From Candidatus Mediterraneibacter merdipullorum (GTDB lineage Bacteria; Bacillota; Clostridia; Lachnospirales; Lachnospiraceae), in contig DXAL01000010.1 in NCBI GenBank assembly GCA_019117125.1, positions 1 through 55,037 on the forward strand: a stretch of 55,037 nt of DNA, read 5' to 3'. Under the pieces are notes generated by a model. The model did no database searches and was not told the DNA's origin. It saw only the letters and a program-made list of their open reading frames with translations. Both the position numbers and the translations under genes were made by a program. Position 1 is the stretch's first letter. The number at the start of each line of letters is the position of its first letter. This document shows positions 37,067 through 45,150 of this stretch, piece by piece.

Positions 37067-38616
37067 ATCTTCTCCTTTCCTCTGTCGTTTTCCTGCCGCG
37101 CCTGTACCGCAAGGCGCAGGAAATACTCCCGGTCCGTCTTCCCGTTTTTCGTCAGGGGCATCGCCGCCACCTGCCGTATCCCGGAGGGCACCATGTACAC
37201 CGGCACCCGTTCCTTCATGTATCTGCGGACCTGTGAACCTGTCACATTTCCCATATAAAACCCGCATATCCGGTTTTGTTTCCGGTCAAACACGCAGCAG
37301 CTCTTTGTCACGCCCGGCACTGCGTTCATCGCACTCTCCACTTCCTCCAGTTCAATGCGGTGCCCCATGTGCTTAATCTGGAAATCCTTTCTTCCCGCAA
37401 AAACCAGTTCCCCGGAAGCGTCATAATACCCCAGGTCGCCGGTGCGGTAGACCCGCTGCATCCCGCCGCCGTGCACCGGGAACCGGATGAACTTCTTCTC
37501 CGTCTGTTCCCGGTCCCGGTAATAGCCGGACGCCAGCGACTCCCCTGCCGCGCAGATTTCTCCCGTCCTTCCCGGCTGTGCAATCTCGTGCCCGTCCTCA
37601 TCCATGAGGAATACCGTCCGCCCGGGGAATGCCCTGCCCGCCGGTATCTTCTCCCCGTCTGAGAACACCCTTCCCACCCGGTAATAGGTGCAGTTGCAGG
37701 TCACTTCCGTGGGACCGTACAGGTTGATGAACTCTGCTTCCGGGAGCGCCGCCTGCCACAGCCTGAGCTGTCCGGGCGGCATGGCTTCCCCGCTGAACAT
37801 GACCATGCGCACGTCTTTCGGCACACGGTAGTCCAGTCCCTTGAGGGCGGACACCAGGGTCAGGGCGGATACCGCCCAGATGAGCACCGTCACCCTGCGC
37901 CCGCACAGATAGTCCAGAAGCCTGGGCGGCGTGGCAAAGTAAGTCTTCGGTATCAGAGATATCCTGGCGCCGGTCAGGATGCCCGAATAGATGTCCTTTA
38001 CCGAGACGTCGAAATCAAAGGGCGCCTGGTTCCCGATGCAGTCCTGTTCCGTAATGCCGAACAGCTCCGTAAAATGCCCGATAAAACGGACGACCGCTCC
38101 GTGGCTTACGGCAACGGCTTTCGGCACTCCTGTGGAGCCGGATGTAAAAAGGGCATACAGGATATCCGTCTCCTTCATTCCTGTCCGGATTCCTGCCAGA
38201 AGGTCCTCATCCGCCTCGCATTCTGTCAGTTTTCCCGCGTCCAGAGCACGCTCCCCGAATCCGGCGTCCCTACACATCCCGGCTGTCTCTTCTTCCGTCA
38301 CCACAAGAGGGCTGTCCAGCACCCGGAGGATTTTTTCCAGCCTGCCGGGCGGATTGTCCGGGCTGACCGGCACATAGAAGCAGCCCGCATATGCCGCGCC
38401 CAGCATCACTGCCAGCATCCGGGGACTCTTTTCCATCAGGACCGGCACCGGGCGTCCGGAAGGCACACGCCGGGCAATCGCCGTCCCTGCCCGCTTCGCC
38501 GTTGTCACCAGTTCCGAATAGGTAAGGGAAGACCTGTCATCTTCCACTGCCGTCCGTTCCCCGAAGCGCCTCTGCGTCCGCTCCAGGTACTCCAGGATGG
38601 TATACCTTTCTGTCAT
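37063..38616 (-). CDS. Amino acid adenylation enzyme (DltA-like)
   Basis: A 517-aa stand-alone adenylation domain. A3 'LFTSGSTGVPKAVAVSHGAV', A4 'APFDFDVSVKD', A5 'NLYGPTEVTCNC', A7 'YRTGDLGYY', A8 'GRKDFQIKHMGHRIELEEVE', A10 'PLTKNGKTDREYF' are all present, so it should be active. The aspartate in A4 suggests it recognises a free amino group. It resembles D-alanine:carrier ligase, but the DltA cysteine that selects D-Ala is replaced (MFSGE against LFCGE as I recall). It loads an amino acid onto the carrier protein two genes downstream, probably as the first gene of the operon. Confidence 0.88.
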   Translation of the reverse strand: MTERYTILEYLERTQRRFGERTAVEDDRSSLTYSELVTTAKRAGTAIARRVPSGRPVPVLMEKSPRMLAVMLGAAYAGCFYVPVSPDNPPGRLEKILRVLDSPLVVTEEETAGMCRDAGFGERALDAGKLTECEADEDLLAGIRTGMKETDILYALFTSGSTGVPKAVAVSHGAVVRFIGHFTELFGITEQDCIGNQAPFDFDVSVKDIYSGILTGARISLIPKTYFATPPRLLDYLCGRRVTVLIWAVSALTLVSALKGLDYRVPKDVRMVMFSGEAMPPGQLRLWQAALPEAEFINLYGPTEVTCNCTYYRVGRVFSDGEKIPAGRAFPGRTVFLMDEDGHEIAQPGRTGEICAAGESLASGYYRDREQTEKKFIRFPVHGGGMQRVYRTGDLGYYDASGELVFAGRKDFQIKHMGHRIELEEVESAMNAVPGVTKSCCVFDRKQNRICGFYMGNVTGSQVRRYMKERVPVYMVPSGIRQVAAMPLTKNGKTDREYFLRLAVQARQENDRGKEKI

Positions 38617-38683
38617 GTCATACTCACCTCTTATCTTTCTTTATACCGCTTTGTTCCTTCCATCCCCCTCCGGATGGACCTTT

Positions 38684-38749
38684 ATTATGACACAGAGACT
38701 TTAATGGTTCCTGTAGAGATTCTGAAAGGATTCTGAAAAGATTCTGAAG
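38684..38749 (-). promoter_or_regulatory. Promoter region of the dlt-like operon with three 11-bp direct repeats
   Basis: GATTCTGAA occurs at 38718, 38729 and 38740, an exact 11-base period, reading TTCAGAATC on the coding strand. A likely -10 with extended TG (TGTCATAAT, CATAAT at 38684-38689) lies just downstream, and no good -35 is present where the repeats begin. This layout is typical of promoters activated by OmpR/PhoB-class response regulators. The regulator is not encoded nearby. Confidence 0.6.
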
Positions 38750-38772
38750 CGGATTTAAGAAATCCGGACATG

Positions 38773-38807
38773 AAAAAGGACCTGAAAAGCAAATGCTTTC
38801 CAGGTCC
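38773..38807 (-). terminator. Terminator of the tRNA-Cys transcript
   Basis: On the minus strand GGACCTGGAAAGC pairs with GCTTTTCAGGTCC (13 bp with one G-U pair, ATTT loop), followed by TTTTT. It lies 9 bases after the tRNA. Confidence 0.92.
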
Positions 38808-38815
38808 TGTTCAAG

Positions 38816-38886
38816 AGGCGCAGATCGGATTTGAACCGGTGATCAGGGAGTTGCAGTCCCACGCCTTACCACTTGGCTACTGCGCC
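38816..38886 (-). tRNA. trnC: tRNA-Cys (anticodon GCA)
   Basis: A 71-base cloverleaf. Acceptor GGCGCAG pairs with CTGCGCC. The D arm has GCC...GGC around AAGTGGTAA, the anticodon loop is CTGCAAC (GCA), and the T arm is CGGTTCAAATCCG. The discriminator base is U and CCA is not encoded. It has its own promoter (39105-39133) and terminator. Confidence 0.95.
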
Positions 38887-38887
38887 T

Positions 38888-39071
38888 GAGTATGAGCACT
38901 TAGCGACCGTCCTTTGGTCGCTTACGTGCGATCCATGTCGCCGCCGTTAGCGAGGTCTTCCCGAGCTTACCAGGCGACTGAGTACGAGCACTTAGCGACC
39001 GTCCTTTGGTCGCTTACGTGCGATCCATGTCGCCGCCGTTAGCGAGGTTTTCCCGAGCTTACCAGGCGACC
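38888..39071 (-). repeat. Two 92-bp tandem repeats in the transcribed leader of tRNA-Cys
   Basis: Copies at 38888-38979 and 38980-39071 differ at only about 3 of 92 positions; a third partial copy (GAGTACGAGCACT) follows. Each unit carries a 7-bp hairpin (AGCGACC/GGTCGCT) and GTCGCC...GGCGAC. On the minus strand they lie between the promoter and the mature tRNA, so they are transcribed and removed. They hold no ORF and no CRISPR-like spacers. Confidence 0.9.
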
Positions 39072-39104
39072 GAGTACGAGCACTCCGCTCACCCCACGCG
39101 AGAA

Positions 39105-39133
39105 ATTATACCAGAGTTCTCTTCTCCCGTCAA
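39105..39133 (-). promoter_or_regulatory. Promoter of the tRNA-Cys transcript
   Basis: TTGACG (39128-39133), 17 bases, extended TGG-TATAAT (39105-39110) on the minus strand, about 220 bases upstream of the tRNA. Confidence 0.8.
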
Positions 39134-39152
39134 GTTTTAGCGTATGACAGTT

Positions 39153-41606
39153 TTAACGTATGAATCCGAGGAAGATACTGCCGCCCTTTTCGATGCGGTT
39201 CTCCACGTTTGCCATGGACGCAGTGTGCGCATCTCCGTCTTCCGGGTCGATATACGTAACATCCGACGTCGTATACCCGGTCAGCAGCACAGCTTCCTCC
39301 TCTCCGGTCAGGGCGATGACCGGACAGCCCTGATTTACCACATAGAGCACCTGCTCCAGCGTACATCCGGTCAGGTCGATCTGATGTGCTTCATACGACT
39401 CCATATATCTCTCGCACGCCTCCAGCGACGTCTCCTTTCCCTGTGCCCGGAAGGGCTCTGCCTCTGTGGAATAGACCAGGTCGCGGTTCCCCCGCTCCCA
39501 GATATACTGCTGGTCTGACGATACCACGACGCCGGACACTTCATCCGCAAGCTGAACAGCGTCTCCCGCCCGTTCACAGATATCGAGCAGTTCGCCTTTC
39601 CCGTATACATAGAACCTCTCTTCCCCGCTTCCGGAATCCAGGGCAAGGGTCAGTGGCTCCTCTGTGACAACCTGCCCCGGCCTGCTGATATCCGGCGCCC
39701 CTTCGCCTGTTCCTCCGTCCAGCGTCATCCGCACCTGGCTTTCCTTCACGCGGGTCGTATACATTTCCAGCAATGCGGACCGGTCTTTGCGCTCCTGGTT
39801 GTTCGTGATATACTCCTGGGGTGCGGCATCATAGACGTCTCCGTCTTTCTGTACGCGGTCCAGCGTCACCTGATTTTCCTGTATCTGGATATCGTACGTG
39901 TAGATGCCCTGGTCGGAAAATGCATAGGTCGCCTCTGTCTCATTCTCTGCATCCCGTATCTCGATTTCATACATGGGGCTTACTTCCTCCCCGGAAACGG
40001 TCACGCCCGCATCTTCCGGACGAAATCTTCCGAAGATGAAATCCCCGTTTATAAATCCCAGCGGTCTGACGCCTTCCCCTTTTTCACTCCGGATTTCGGC
40101 AGTGCTCCCGGTCTTCAGATTCATCACGCAGACGCCGTCATTCGTTCCTTTGCCGTCCTCCGGCGCGCCGGTCACATATGCCATCAGATGGCCGTCGTCG
40201 GAAACCGCATACTCGTCTTCCGTAAGACCTTCCGCAAGGACCTTCTGCTCCCCGTCTTCCAGTCCCACCTGATGGAGCGTGCCGTCCGCCAGCACGTAAA
40301 GCATGGATGTCCCGTGGTCATAGTAGACCATCCGTCCCAGCTCATCCAGCGCGATGGGATAAGATTTTGTGCTGGGGATAAATGCCTGTTCCTCCACCAC
40401 ACCGGCAGCGGCATCGAAATAATAGACCGCCACGCCTACTTCCCCTTCATGAGGACCACGGTTCATATAGCCGCATACGATGAAGGACAGGTTCCCGCTC
40501 TCATCCATGCTGATGACGCGCACCGCATGCCGGTCATTTTTGCTGCGCATATCCCGGCCTTCCTGGTCCGCGAAGCTGAAGACCTGGGTCAGTTCATTGT
40601 CATCCCTGTCATAGAGCCACAGGTTCCGCGCCTGGACAAATGCCGTGACCGCCCCGTCATCCGCGGTCATATACCGGATATCATCCGGCGACGTGATGCC
40701 AAAGAGGATGCCGTCCTCATCAAAATTCTGCTCCAGCCCCCGGAAGACTTCCTCCATCTCCCGGTCGTAATCCAGCAGGTAAATGGCGTCTTCCAGAACA
40801 CGCACCCGGAAAAATTCTTTCACATTATAAAATGCGCTGTCTCCATTCTCGTCCCGGCAGGACACCTGATACTTCGCCAGAATGGAAGTGTAGACCGTGT
40901 TGCTCTCCTGGATGCTCCACTCCACATCCCCAACAACTTCCGGCGAAAGATCGCCCCACTGGACATGGCTGACATTGGAATGGATATTTACCGTCTGATA
41001 TGTCGTATTATCACTCTCTTCGCCCGGCTCCAGATGGCTGTCTATCTCCTCCGTCTCCTCTTTTCGGATAGCCTTGTCGTGGAAATCCATGGCATAGTCC
41101 AGGCATACGGATGCCGTCAGATTTTCCGGCGATACGATCCTCGTATAATAGCTGACCGCCCGGCCGTCTGCCGTAAGCGTGACTTTGAGCACCGCTTCCG
41201 GGACTTCGCCGGACAGCGCCGTACCTACATCCAGGACCGCCTGCGCCGTGTCCCCGTCATACGCGGCGTCCCCGTCGATATACCGGTCTTTTCCGTCCAG
41301 AGAGTACACCTCATAGCGGACCGCGCTGATGTCGTTTCCTTCTGCTTCCACATCCACCGTCAGGGTCCCGCCCGCGCTCAGAGGAGTCAGGGTATCCCGC
41401 ATGGCTGTAATATCCATATCTTCCACATAGCCGGAAAGAGAATTGACCGACACCCCGCCCAGGGTAAATGAGATGCGCGGAAGCGTGGGCGCCCCCATAT
41501 CTACAATCTCATCATCGGTTCCTCTGTTTATCACGATGCTGCTGACCACGAGCGCGGCGGCAAATACGATGACCAGCACGCACACCCGGATTACCCTTTT
41601 TTTCAT
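39153..41606 (-). CDS. Large membrane-anchored extracellular protein of unknown function with C39-peptidase-like end
   Basis: An 817-aa protein with one N-terminal membrane anchor (about 5-27). An Ig-like or beta-rich region follows. The middle (about 280-560) has repeated 'YLLDYD', 'LWLYDRDD', 'MLYVLADG' and 'VCVMNLKTGS' strands suggestive of a beta-propeller. The last 80 residues ('TLEQVLYVVNQGCPVIALTGEEEAVLLTGYT', 'TYIDPEDGD') resemble a C39-like papain-fold domain. The usual catalytic His is Glu here and no Cys lies at the expected place, so it is probably inactive or a binding domain. It follows the methyltransferase gene. I do not recognise the family. Confidence 0.7.
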   Translation of the reverse strand: MKKRVIRVCVLVIVFAAALVVSSIVINRGTDDEIVDMGAPTLPRISFTLGGVSVNSLSGYVEDMDITAMRDTLTPLSAGGTLTVDVEAEGNDISAVRYEVYSLDGKDRYIDGDAAYDGDTAQAVLDVGTALSGEVPEAVLKVTLTADGRAVSYYTRIVSPENLTASVCLDYAMDFHDKAIRKEETEEIDSHLEPGEESDNTTYQTVNIHSNVSHVQWGDLSPEVVGDVEWSIQESNTVYTSILAKYQVSCRDENGDSAFYNVKEFFRVRVLEDAIYLLDYDREMEEVFRGLEQNFDEDGILFGITSPDDIRYMTADDGAVTAFVQARNLWLYDRDDNELTQVFSFADQEGRDMRSKNDRHAVRVISMDESGNLSFIVCGYMNRGPHEGEVGVAVYYFDAAAGVVEEQAFIPSTKSYPIALDELGRMVYYDHGTSMLYVLADGTLHQVGLEDGEQKVLAEGLTEDEYAVSDDGHLMAYVTGAPEDGKGTNDGVCVMNLKTGSTAEIRSEKGEGVRPLGFINGDFIFGRFRPEDAGVTVSGEEVSPMYEIEIRDAENETEATYAFSDQGIYTYDIQIQENQVTLDRVQKDGDVYDAAPQEYITNNQERKDRSALLEMYTTRVKESQVRMTLDGGTGEGAPDISRPGQVVTEEPLTLALDSGSGEERFYVYGKGELLDICERAGDAVQLADEVSGVVVSSDQQYIWERGNRDLVYSTEAEPFRAQGKETSLEACERYMESYEAHQIDLTGCTLEQVLYVVNQGCPVIALTGEEEAVLLTGYTTSDVTYIDPEDGDAHTASMANVENRIEKGGSIFLGFIR

Positions 41607-41624
41607 TCCCGAATCTTCTCCCTT

Positions 41625-42809
41625 TTATCTATCTGAAAGCAGGCGTCCCAGTGTGGGAGCTGCCTGCAGGAACTCTTCACATTTTCTGATGTCTGCGGAT
41701 ATCGTGTCCGCCCGGTCCTCTCCGGACGCCTTCCCGGTCCGCCCGGCTCTTTTCACTGCGCGCAGGAGGATGTTCTTCGGCGTATGCTCCATGTCGATGA
41801 ACTCCAGCACCTGAGTGTCATAGCCCATGCTCTCCAGATATTTCGCCCGCAGCCCGTCTGTCACAAGCGCCGCGAACCGCTCTCTCAAAAGCCCGTAATC
41901 CATCACAGGCGCCAGCATCCCGGAGCCGGACCGGGAGGAAAACTGCCCGTTCATCTCATGCTGGCAGCACGGCACCGAGAGAATGACCTTCGCATTCCAC
42001 CCGATGGCTTTCGCCAGCGCATAGTCCGTCGCCGTGTCACAAGCGTGGAGCGTCACGACCATGTCTACCTGATCCACGCCCTCATAATCCGCGATATCTC
42101 CCACGAGAAACGCCAGCCTGTCATAGCCGTATCGTTCCGCCAGGCTGCTGCAGTGCCGTATCACATCTTCCTTCAGGTCCAGCCCGATGATGCGGATGTC
42201 ATATCCTTTCAGCACATGCAGATAATGATACATGGCAAAGGTCAGGTAAGACTTCCCGCACCCGAAATCCAGGACCGTAAGCTCCCGGTCCCGGTCAAGC
42301 CGGGGCAGGACATCCTCGATAAATTCCAGGAACCGGTTGATCTGACGGAATTTGTCCCTCTTCGATTTCACGACTTTCCCGTCTTCGGTCATCACGCCAA
42401 GGTCCCTTAGGAATGGCACGCAGACGCCTTCCTCCAGGATATATCTCTTCTGCCGGTTGTGGGACATATCCGCCGCCTGCGCTTTGTCTCTGCGCTGCTT
42501 CTTCCGGACCGTCACTTTCCCCTTCTTGCTGATGAGGACCGTGTAGTCCGCATCTGACACCGCGACCTGCATCTGGCGGAATCCGTCCGCATATCCGGCA
42601 AGTTCCTCCACTGCCGCACTTCGGTCCAGATTTTTGTGGAACGCCTGCTTTTCCGTAAATGACTCGAACTGGAACAGGCGCACGCCTTTTAATATCAGAG
42701 GGCGGACTTTCACCTTCCGTATCCCGTCCTTTGTACGCGGGCCGCTGATTACCGCGCGGACGAAATCTTCCTTTAAGATACCTTCAAACAGTTCCCTGAT
42801 TTCTTCCAT
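41625..42809 (-). CDS. SAM-dependent methyltransferase (Methyltransf_32/GSTCD-like)
   Basis: A 394-aa protein. The ATG at 42809 is favoured because GGAG lies 6 bases before it. An N-terminal substrate domain (about 1-145) is followed by a Rossmann methyltransferase: motif I 'LTVLDFGCGKSYLTFAMYHYL', 'IGLDLKEDVI', 'VTLHACDTATDYALAKAI' and 'VILSVPCCQHEM'. This PF13679-type family is found in bacteria and humans. An RNA target is likely, but the exact site is unknown. Confidence 0.85.
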   Translation of the reverse strand: MEEIRELFEGILKEDFVRAVISGPRTKDGIRKVKVRPLILKGVRLFQFESFTEKQAFHKNLDRSAAVEELAGYADGFRQMQVAVSDADYTVLISKKGKVTVRKKQRRDKAQAADMSHNRQKRYILEEGVCVPFLRDLGVMTEDGKVVKSKRDKFRQINRFLEFIEDVLPRLDRDRELTVLDFGCGKSYLTFAMYHYLHVLKGYDIRIIGLDLKEDVIRHCSSLAERYGYDRLAFLVGDIADYEGVDQVDMVVTLHACDTATDYALAKAIGWNAKVILSVPCCQHEMNGQFSSRSGSGMLAPVMDYGLLRERFAALVTDGLRAKYLESMGYDTQVLEFIDMEHTPKNILLRAVKRAGRTGKASGEDRADTISADIRKCEEFLQAAPTLGRLLSDR

Positions 42810-42820
42810 AATATACTCCA

Positions 42821-43348
42821 TTACCGGGCGGTATCTTCCGCATCACCGATGAGGAAGCCCTTCTCCCGGAGCATCCTGCCTATCATGTCCAGCGTCTCCT
42901 CGCTGTCCGCTTCCACCGTATGGCAATGATAATCCGATGTAATATTCTTGAGCGGACTGGATTTCCCGCTCCGGATATCCGAGAGAAATGCCGCGGCTTT
43001 CCGCCTGGACGTGATGTCCAGCTCTGCCGTCAGTCTGCCGTACACCCCGTGCTCGACAGTCACATCGCACACTCTGCCGCCAAGGTCAACGATCGAATAG
43101 AGCTCTTCTTCCAACTCCTCGTCCGTGTGCCGGACTCTGAACGTGCGCCGCACCGTCTGCGGTCCGTTTATGACATATCCTCTGTTCGTGGAGATGATAT
43201 CATGCCCTGCCGCCCGTATCAGCGCGATATCCTGCACAATGACCTGCCTGCTCACGTCAAAGGCGGCGGCAAGCTCCCGTCCGGATATGGGGACGTCGCT
43301 GTCCGCGATGCGCGCCACGATGGCTTCTCTTCTGTCTGAACCCGTCAT
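42821..43348 (-). CDS. niaR: NiaR-type repressor of NAD biosynthesis (HTH + 3H domain)
   Basis: A 175-aa protein. ATG 43348 follows GAGGAGGGATT. The N-terminal winged helix 'ISGRELAAAFDVSRQVIVQDIALIRAAGHDIISTNRGYVI' is followed by the 3H domain with its histidines ('RHTDEELEEEL', 'VEHGVYGRL', 'DYHCHTVEA'). NiaR/YrxA binds nicotinic acid and represses niacin and NAD genes. It is encoded next to nadC and the nadA/nadB remnants, and a candidate operator lies at the nadA promoter. Confidence 0.92.
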   Translation of the reverse strand: MTGSDRREAIVARIADSDVPISGRELAAAFDVSRQVIVQDIALIRAAGHDIISTNRGYVINGPQTVRRTFRVRHTDEELEEELYSIVDLGGRVCDVTVEHGVYGRLTAELDITSRRKAAAFLSDIRSGKSSPLKNITSDYHCHTVEADSEETLDMIGRMLREKGFLIGDAEDTAR

Positions 43349-43409
43349 CCGAATCCCTCCTCTTTCCATCCGGTACCTGGCTGCCGACTGTATCTGCAGC
43401 CGCATATCT

Positions 43410-44264
43410 CTATACCACAGCATGCAGGTTTTTCATGGAAATGTCAAGTATGGACGCAGAATGCGTCAGTGCCCCGCTGGAAATATAGTCCACGCCCAGC
43501 CCGGTCAGCCTTTCGATATTTTCCTTTGTCACATTCCCCGAGCACTCCGTCTGCGCCCGTCCGCCGATGATGGCAAGGGCATCGCGCATCTCGTCTTCCT
43601 GCATGTTGTCCAGCATGATGATGTCCGCGCCTGCTTCTACCGCCTCGCGCACCATGTCCAGATTCTCCACCTCTACCTCAATCTTGCGCACAAATGGTGC
43701 GTATTCCCGCGCCATCTTCACAGCCTGCGCCACCGAGCCCGCGGCGCCGATGTGGTTGTCCTTTAAGAGCACGCCGTCCGAGAGATTATACCTGTGGTTG
43801 TATCCGCCGCCCACGCGGACTGCGTATTTCTCGAAGATGCGCATGTTCGGCGTTGTCTTCCGCGTATCCAAAAGCTTCGTCCTGCTGCCCGCCAGGAGCT
43901 TTGCCACAGAGCGGGTGTATGTGGCAATTCCGCTCATCCGCTGAAGGTAATTGAGCGCCGTCCGTTCTCCGGACAGGAGCACGCGGATATCTCCCCGTAC
44001 TTTCCCGAGCAGACCGCCCTTCTTCACTTCATCGCCGTCCCGGACATAAAACTCTGCCGTAACCGTTTCATCCAGGAGCTCAAACACTCTGCGGAACACA
44101 TCCAGCCCCGCGATGACGCCGTCCTCCTTGCATATCAGGTCCACCTCGCCCGGCACAGCCTCTTTCATCACCGCATTGGTGCTCACATCCTCGCTGGATA
44201 TATCTTCTTTTAACGCCTCCAGAATCAGATGGTCTGCCTGGAGCCTCATCGTGATATCATTCAT
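43410..44264 (-). CDS. nadC: Nicotinate-nucleotide pyrophosphorylase (carboxylating)
   Basis: A full 284-aa quinolinate phosphoribosyltransferase. 'GEVDLICKEDGVIAGLDVFRRVF', 'ALNYLQRMSGIATYT', 'LLDTRKTTPNMR', 'GGGYNHRYNLSDGVLLKDNHI', 'IEVEVENLDMVREAVEAGADIIMLDNM'. It turns quinolinate and PRPP into nicotinate mononucleotide and CO2. The gene itself is intact, but its substrate source (nadA and nadB) is broken just upstream. Its start overlaps the nadB remnant by 4 bases. Confidence 0.95.
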   Translation of the reverse strand: MNDITMRLQADHLILEALKEDISSEDVSTNAVMKEAVPGEVDLICKEDGVIAGLDVFRRVFELLDETVTAEFYVRDGDEVKKGGLLGKVRGDIRVLLSGERTALNYLQRMSGIATYTRSVAKLLAGSRTKLLDTRKTTPNMRIFEKYAVRVGGGYNHRYNLSDGVLLKDNHIGAAGSVAQAVKMAREYAPFVRKIEVEVENLDMVREAVEAGADIIMLDNMQEDEMRDALAIIGGRAQTECSGNVTKENIERLTGLGVDYISSGALTHSASILDISMKNLHAVV

Positions 44265-45138
44265 CCTTCTGCCCTTCTTTCTTTTCCAAGTCCCGTGGCA
44301 ATCTTTTCCGCCGCACGCTTTGCAAATACCATGCTCTCAAGGAGGGAGTTGCTGGCCAGCCGGTTCGCCCCGTGCACACCGTTGCAGCTCGTCTCCCCCG
44401 CAGCATACAGACGGTCCAGGGAGGTCCGGCTGTCGCTGTCCACCCAGATGCCGCCCATGAAATAGTGCTGCGCCGGCACCACCGGTATCCGCTCCTTCGT
44501 CACGTCATACCCCTCCTCCAGACAGTGCCGGTAAATATTCGGGAAATGCCGCAGAATCGTCTCTTTCCCGATGGGCTCCATGGAAAGCCATACGTGGTCG
44601 GTCCCGTCCTTTTCCATCTGCCGGCGTATGGCCTGCGTCACCACGTCCCGCGGCTGCAGTTCATCCGTAAACCGGTTCCCGTCCTTATCCAGGAGCACCG
44701 CTCCTTCGCCCCGGACCGATTCGGATATCAGGAACCGTCGTCCCGGCTTCTTCGAGTATAACGTAGTGGGATGTATCTGGACATAATCCAGATGCTCCAG
44801 CCTCAGCCCGTGCGCTTTCGCAATGCGCACTGCATCTCCTGTCAGATGAGGGTAGTTGGTCGAGTGCTCGTAGAGTCCTCCGATTCCGCCGCTCGCAAGA
44901 AGCGTATAGGGCGCACGCAGCTCCAGCACATGCCCGTCTGCATCCTCCGCCACGACTCCTGCGCACTGCCCGCCTTCTTCTATAATGTCCGTCATGGTAG
45001 TATACTCCATGACCGTCACATTTTCAAGAGTCCGCACCTGCTCCAGCAGCTTTCCCGTAATCTCCCTGCCGGTCACATCCTCGTGGAACAGGATGCGGCA
45101 TACCGTATCCCGGCTGCATCCCTGTCCATCTTTCTCAT
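44261..45138 (-). pseudogene. nadB: L-aspartate oxidase, 5'-deleted remnant
   Basis: The last about 290 codons of a clostridial-type NadB are present in frame: 'CRILFHEDVTGREITGKLL', 'LLASGGIGGLYEHSTNYPHLTGDAVRIAKAHG', 'QIHPTTLY', 'ISESVRGEGAVLLDKDGNRF', 'ELQPRDVV', 'VPAQHYFMGGIWVD', 'YAAGETSCNGVHGANRLASNSLLE'. The first about 130 residues, with the FAD-binding GxGxxG fold, are absent. A GGGAGG site and ATGs (45138, 45129) remain upstream but in a different frame that stops after about 20 codons. A deletion of roughly 390 bases with loss of frame explains this. A product, if any, would start at GTG 45076 and could not bind FAD normally. Confidence 0.85.
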
Positions 45139-45150
45139 CCTCCCTGTTCT

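Noticed and set aside
38888-39071. Tandem repeats considered as a CRISPR array
   Set aside because: Repeat units are 92 bp, contiguous and without unique spacers; no cas genes are present.
38888-39133. tRNA-Cys leader considered as a T-box or riboswitch
   Set aside because: No T-box sequence or specifier stem; the downstream product is a tRNA and the units are tandem duplicates.
40188-41471. A 427-codon plus-strand open frame opposite the 817-aa protein gene
   Set aside because: The minus-strand frame is longer, has a membrane anchor and sits in an operon; the opposite frame has no start signals.
44261-45076. nadB fragment considered as a complete short oxidoreductase
   Set aside because: It lacks the FAD-binding N-terminus needed by the whole fumarate reductase/NadB family, while intact start signals remain out of frame upstream.
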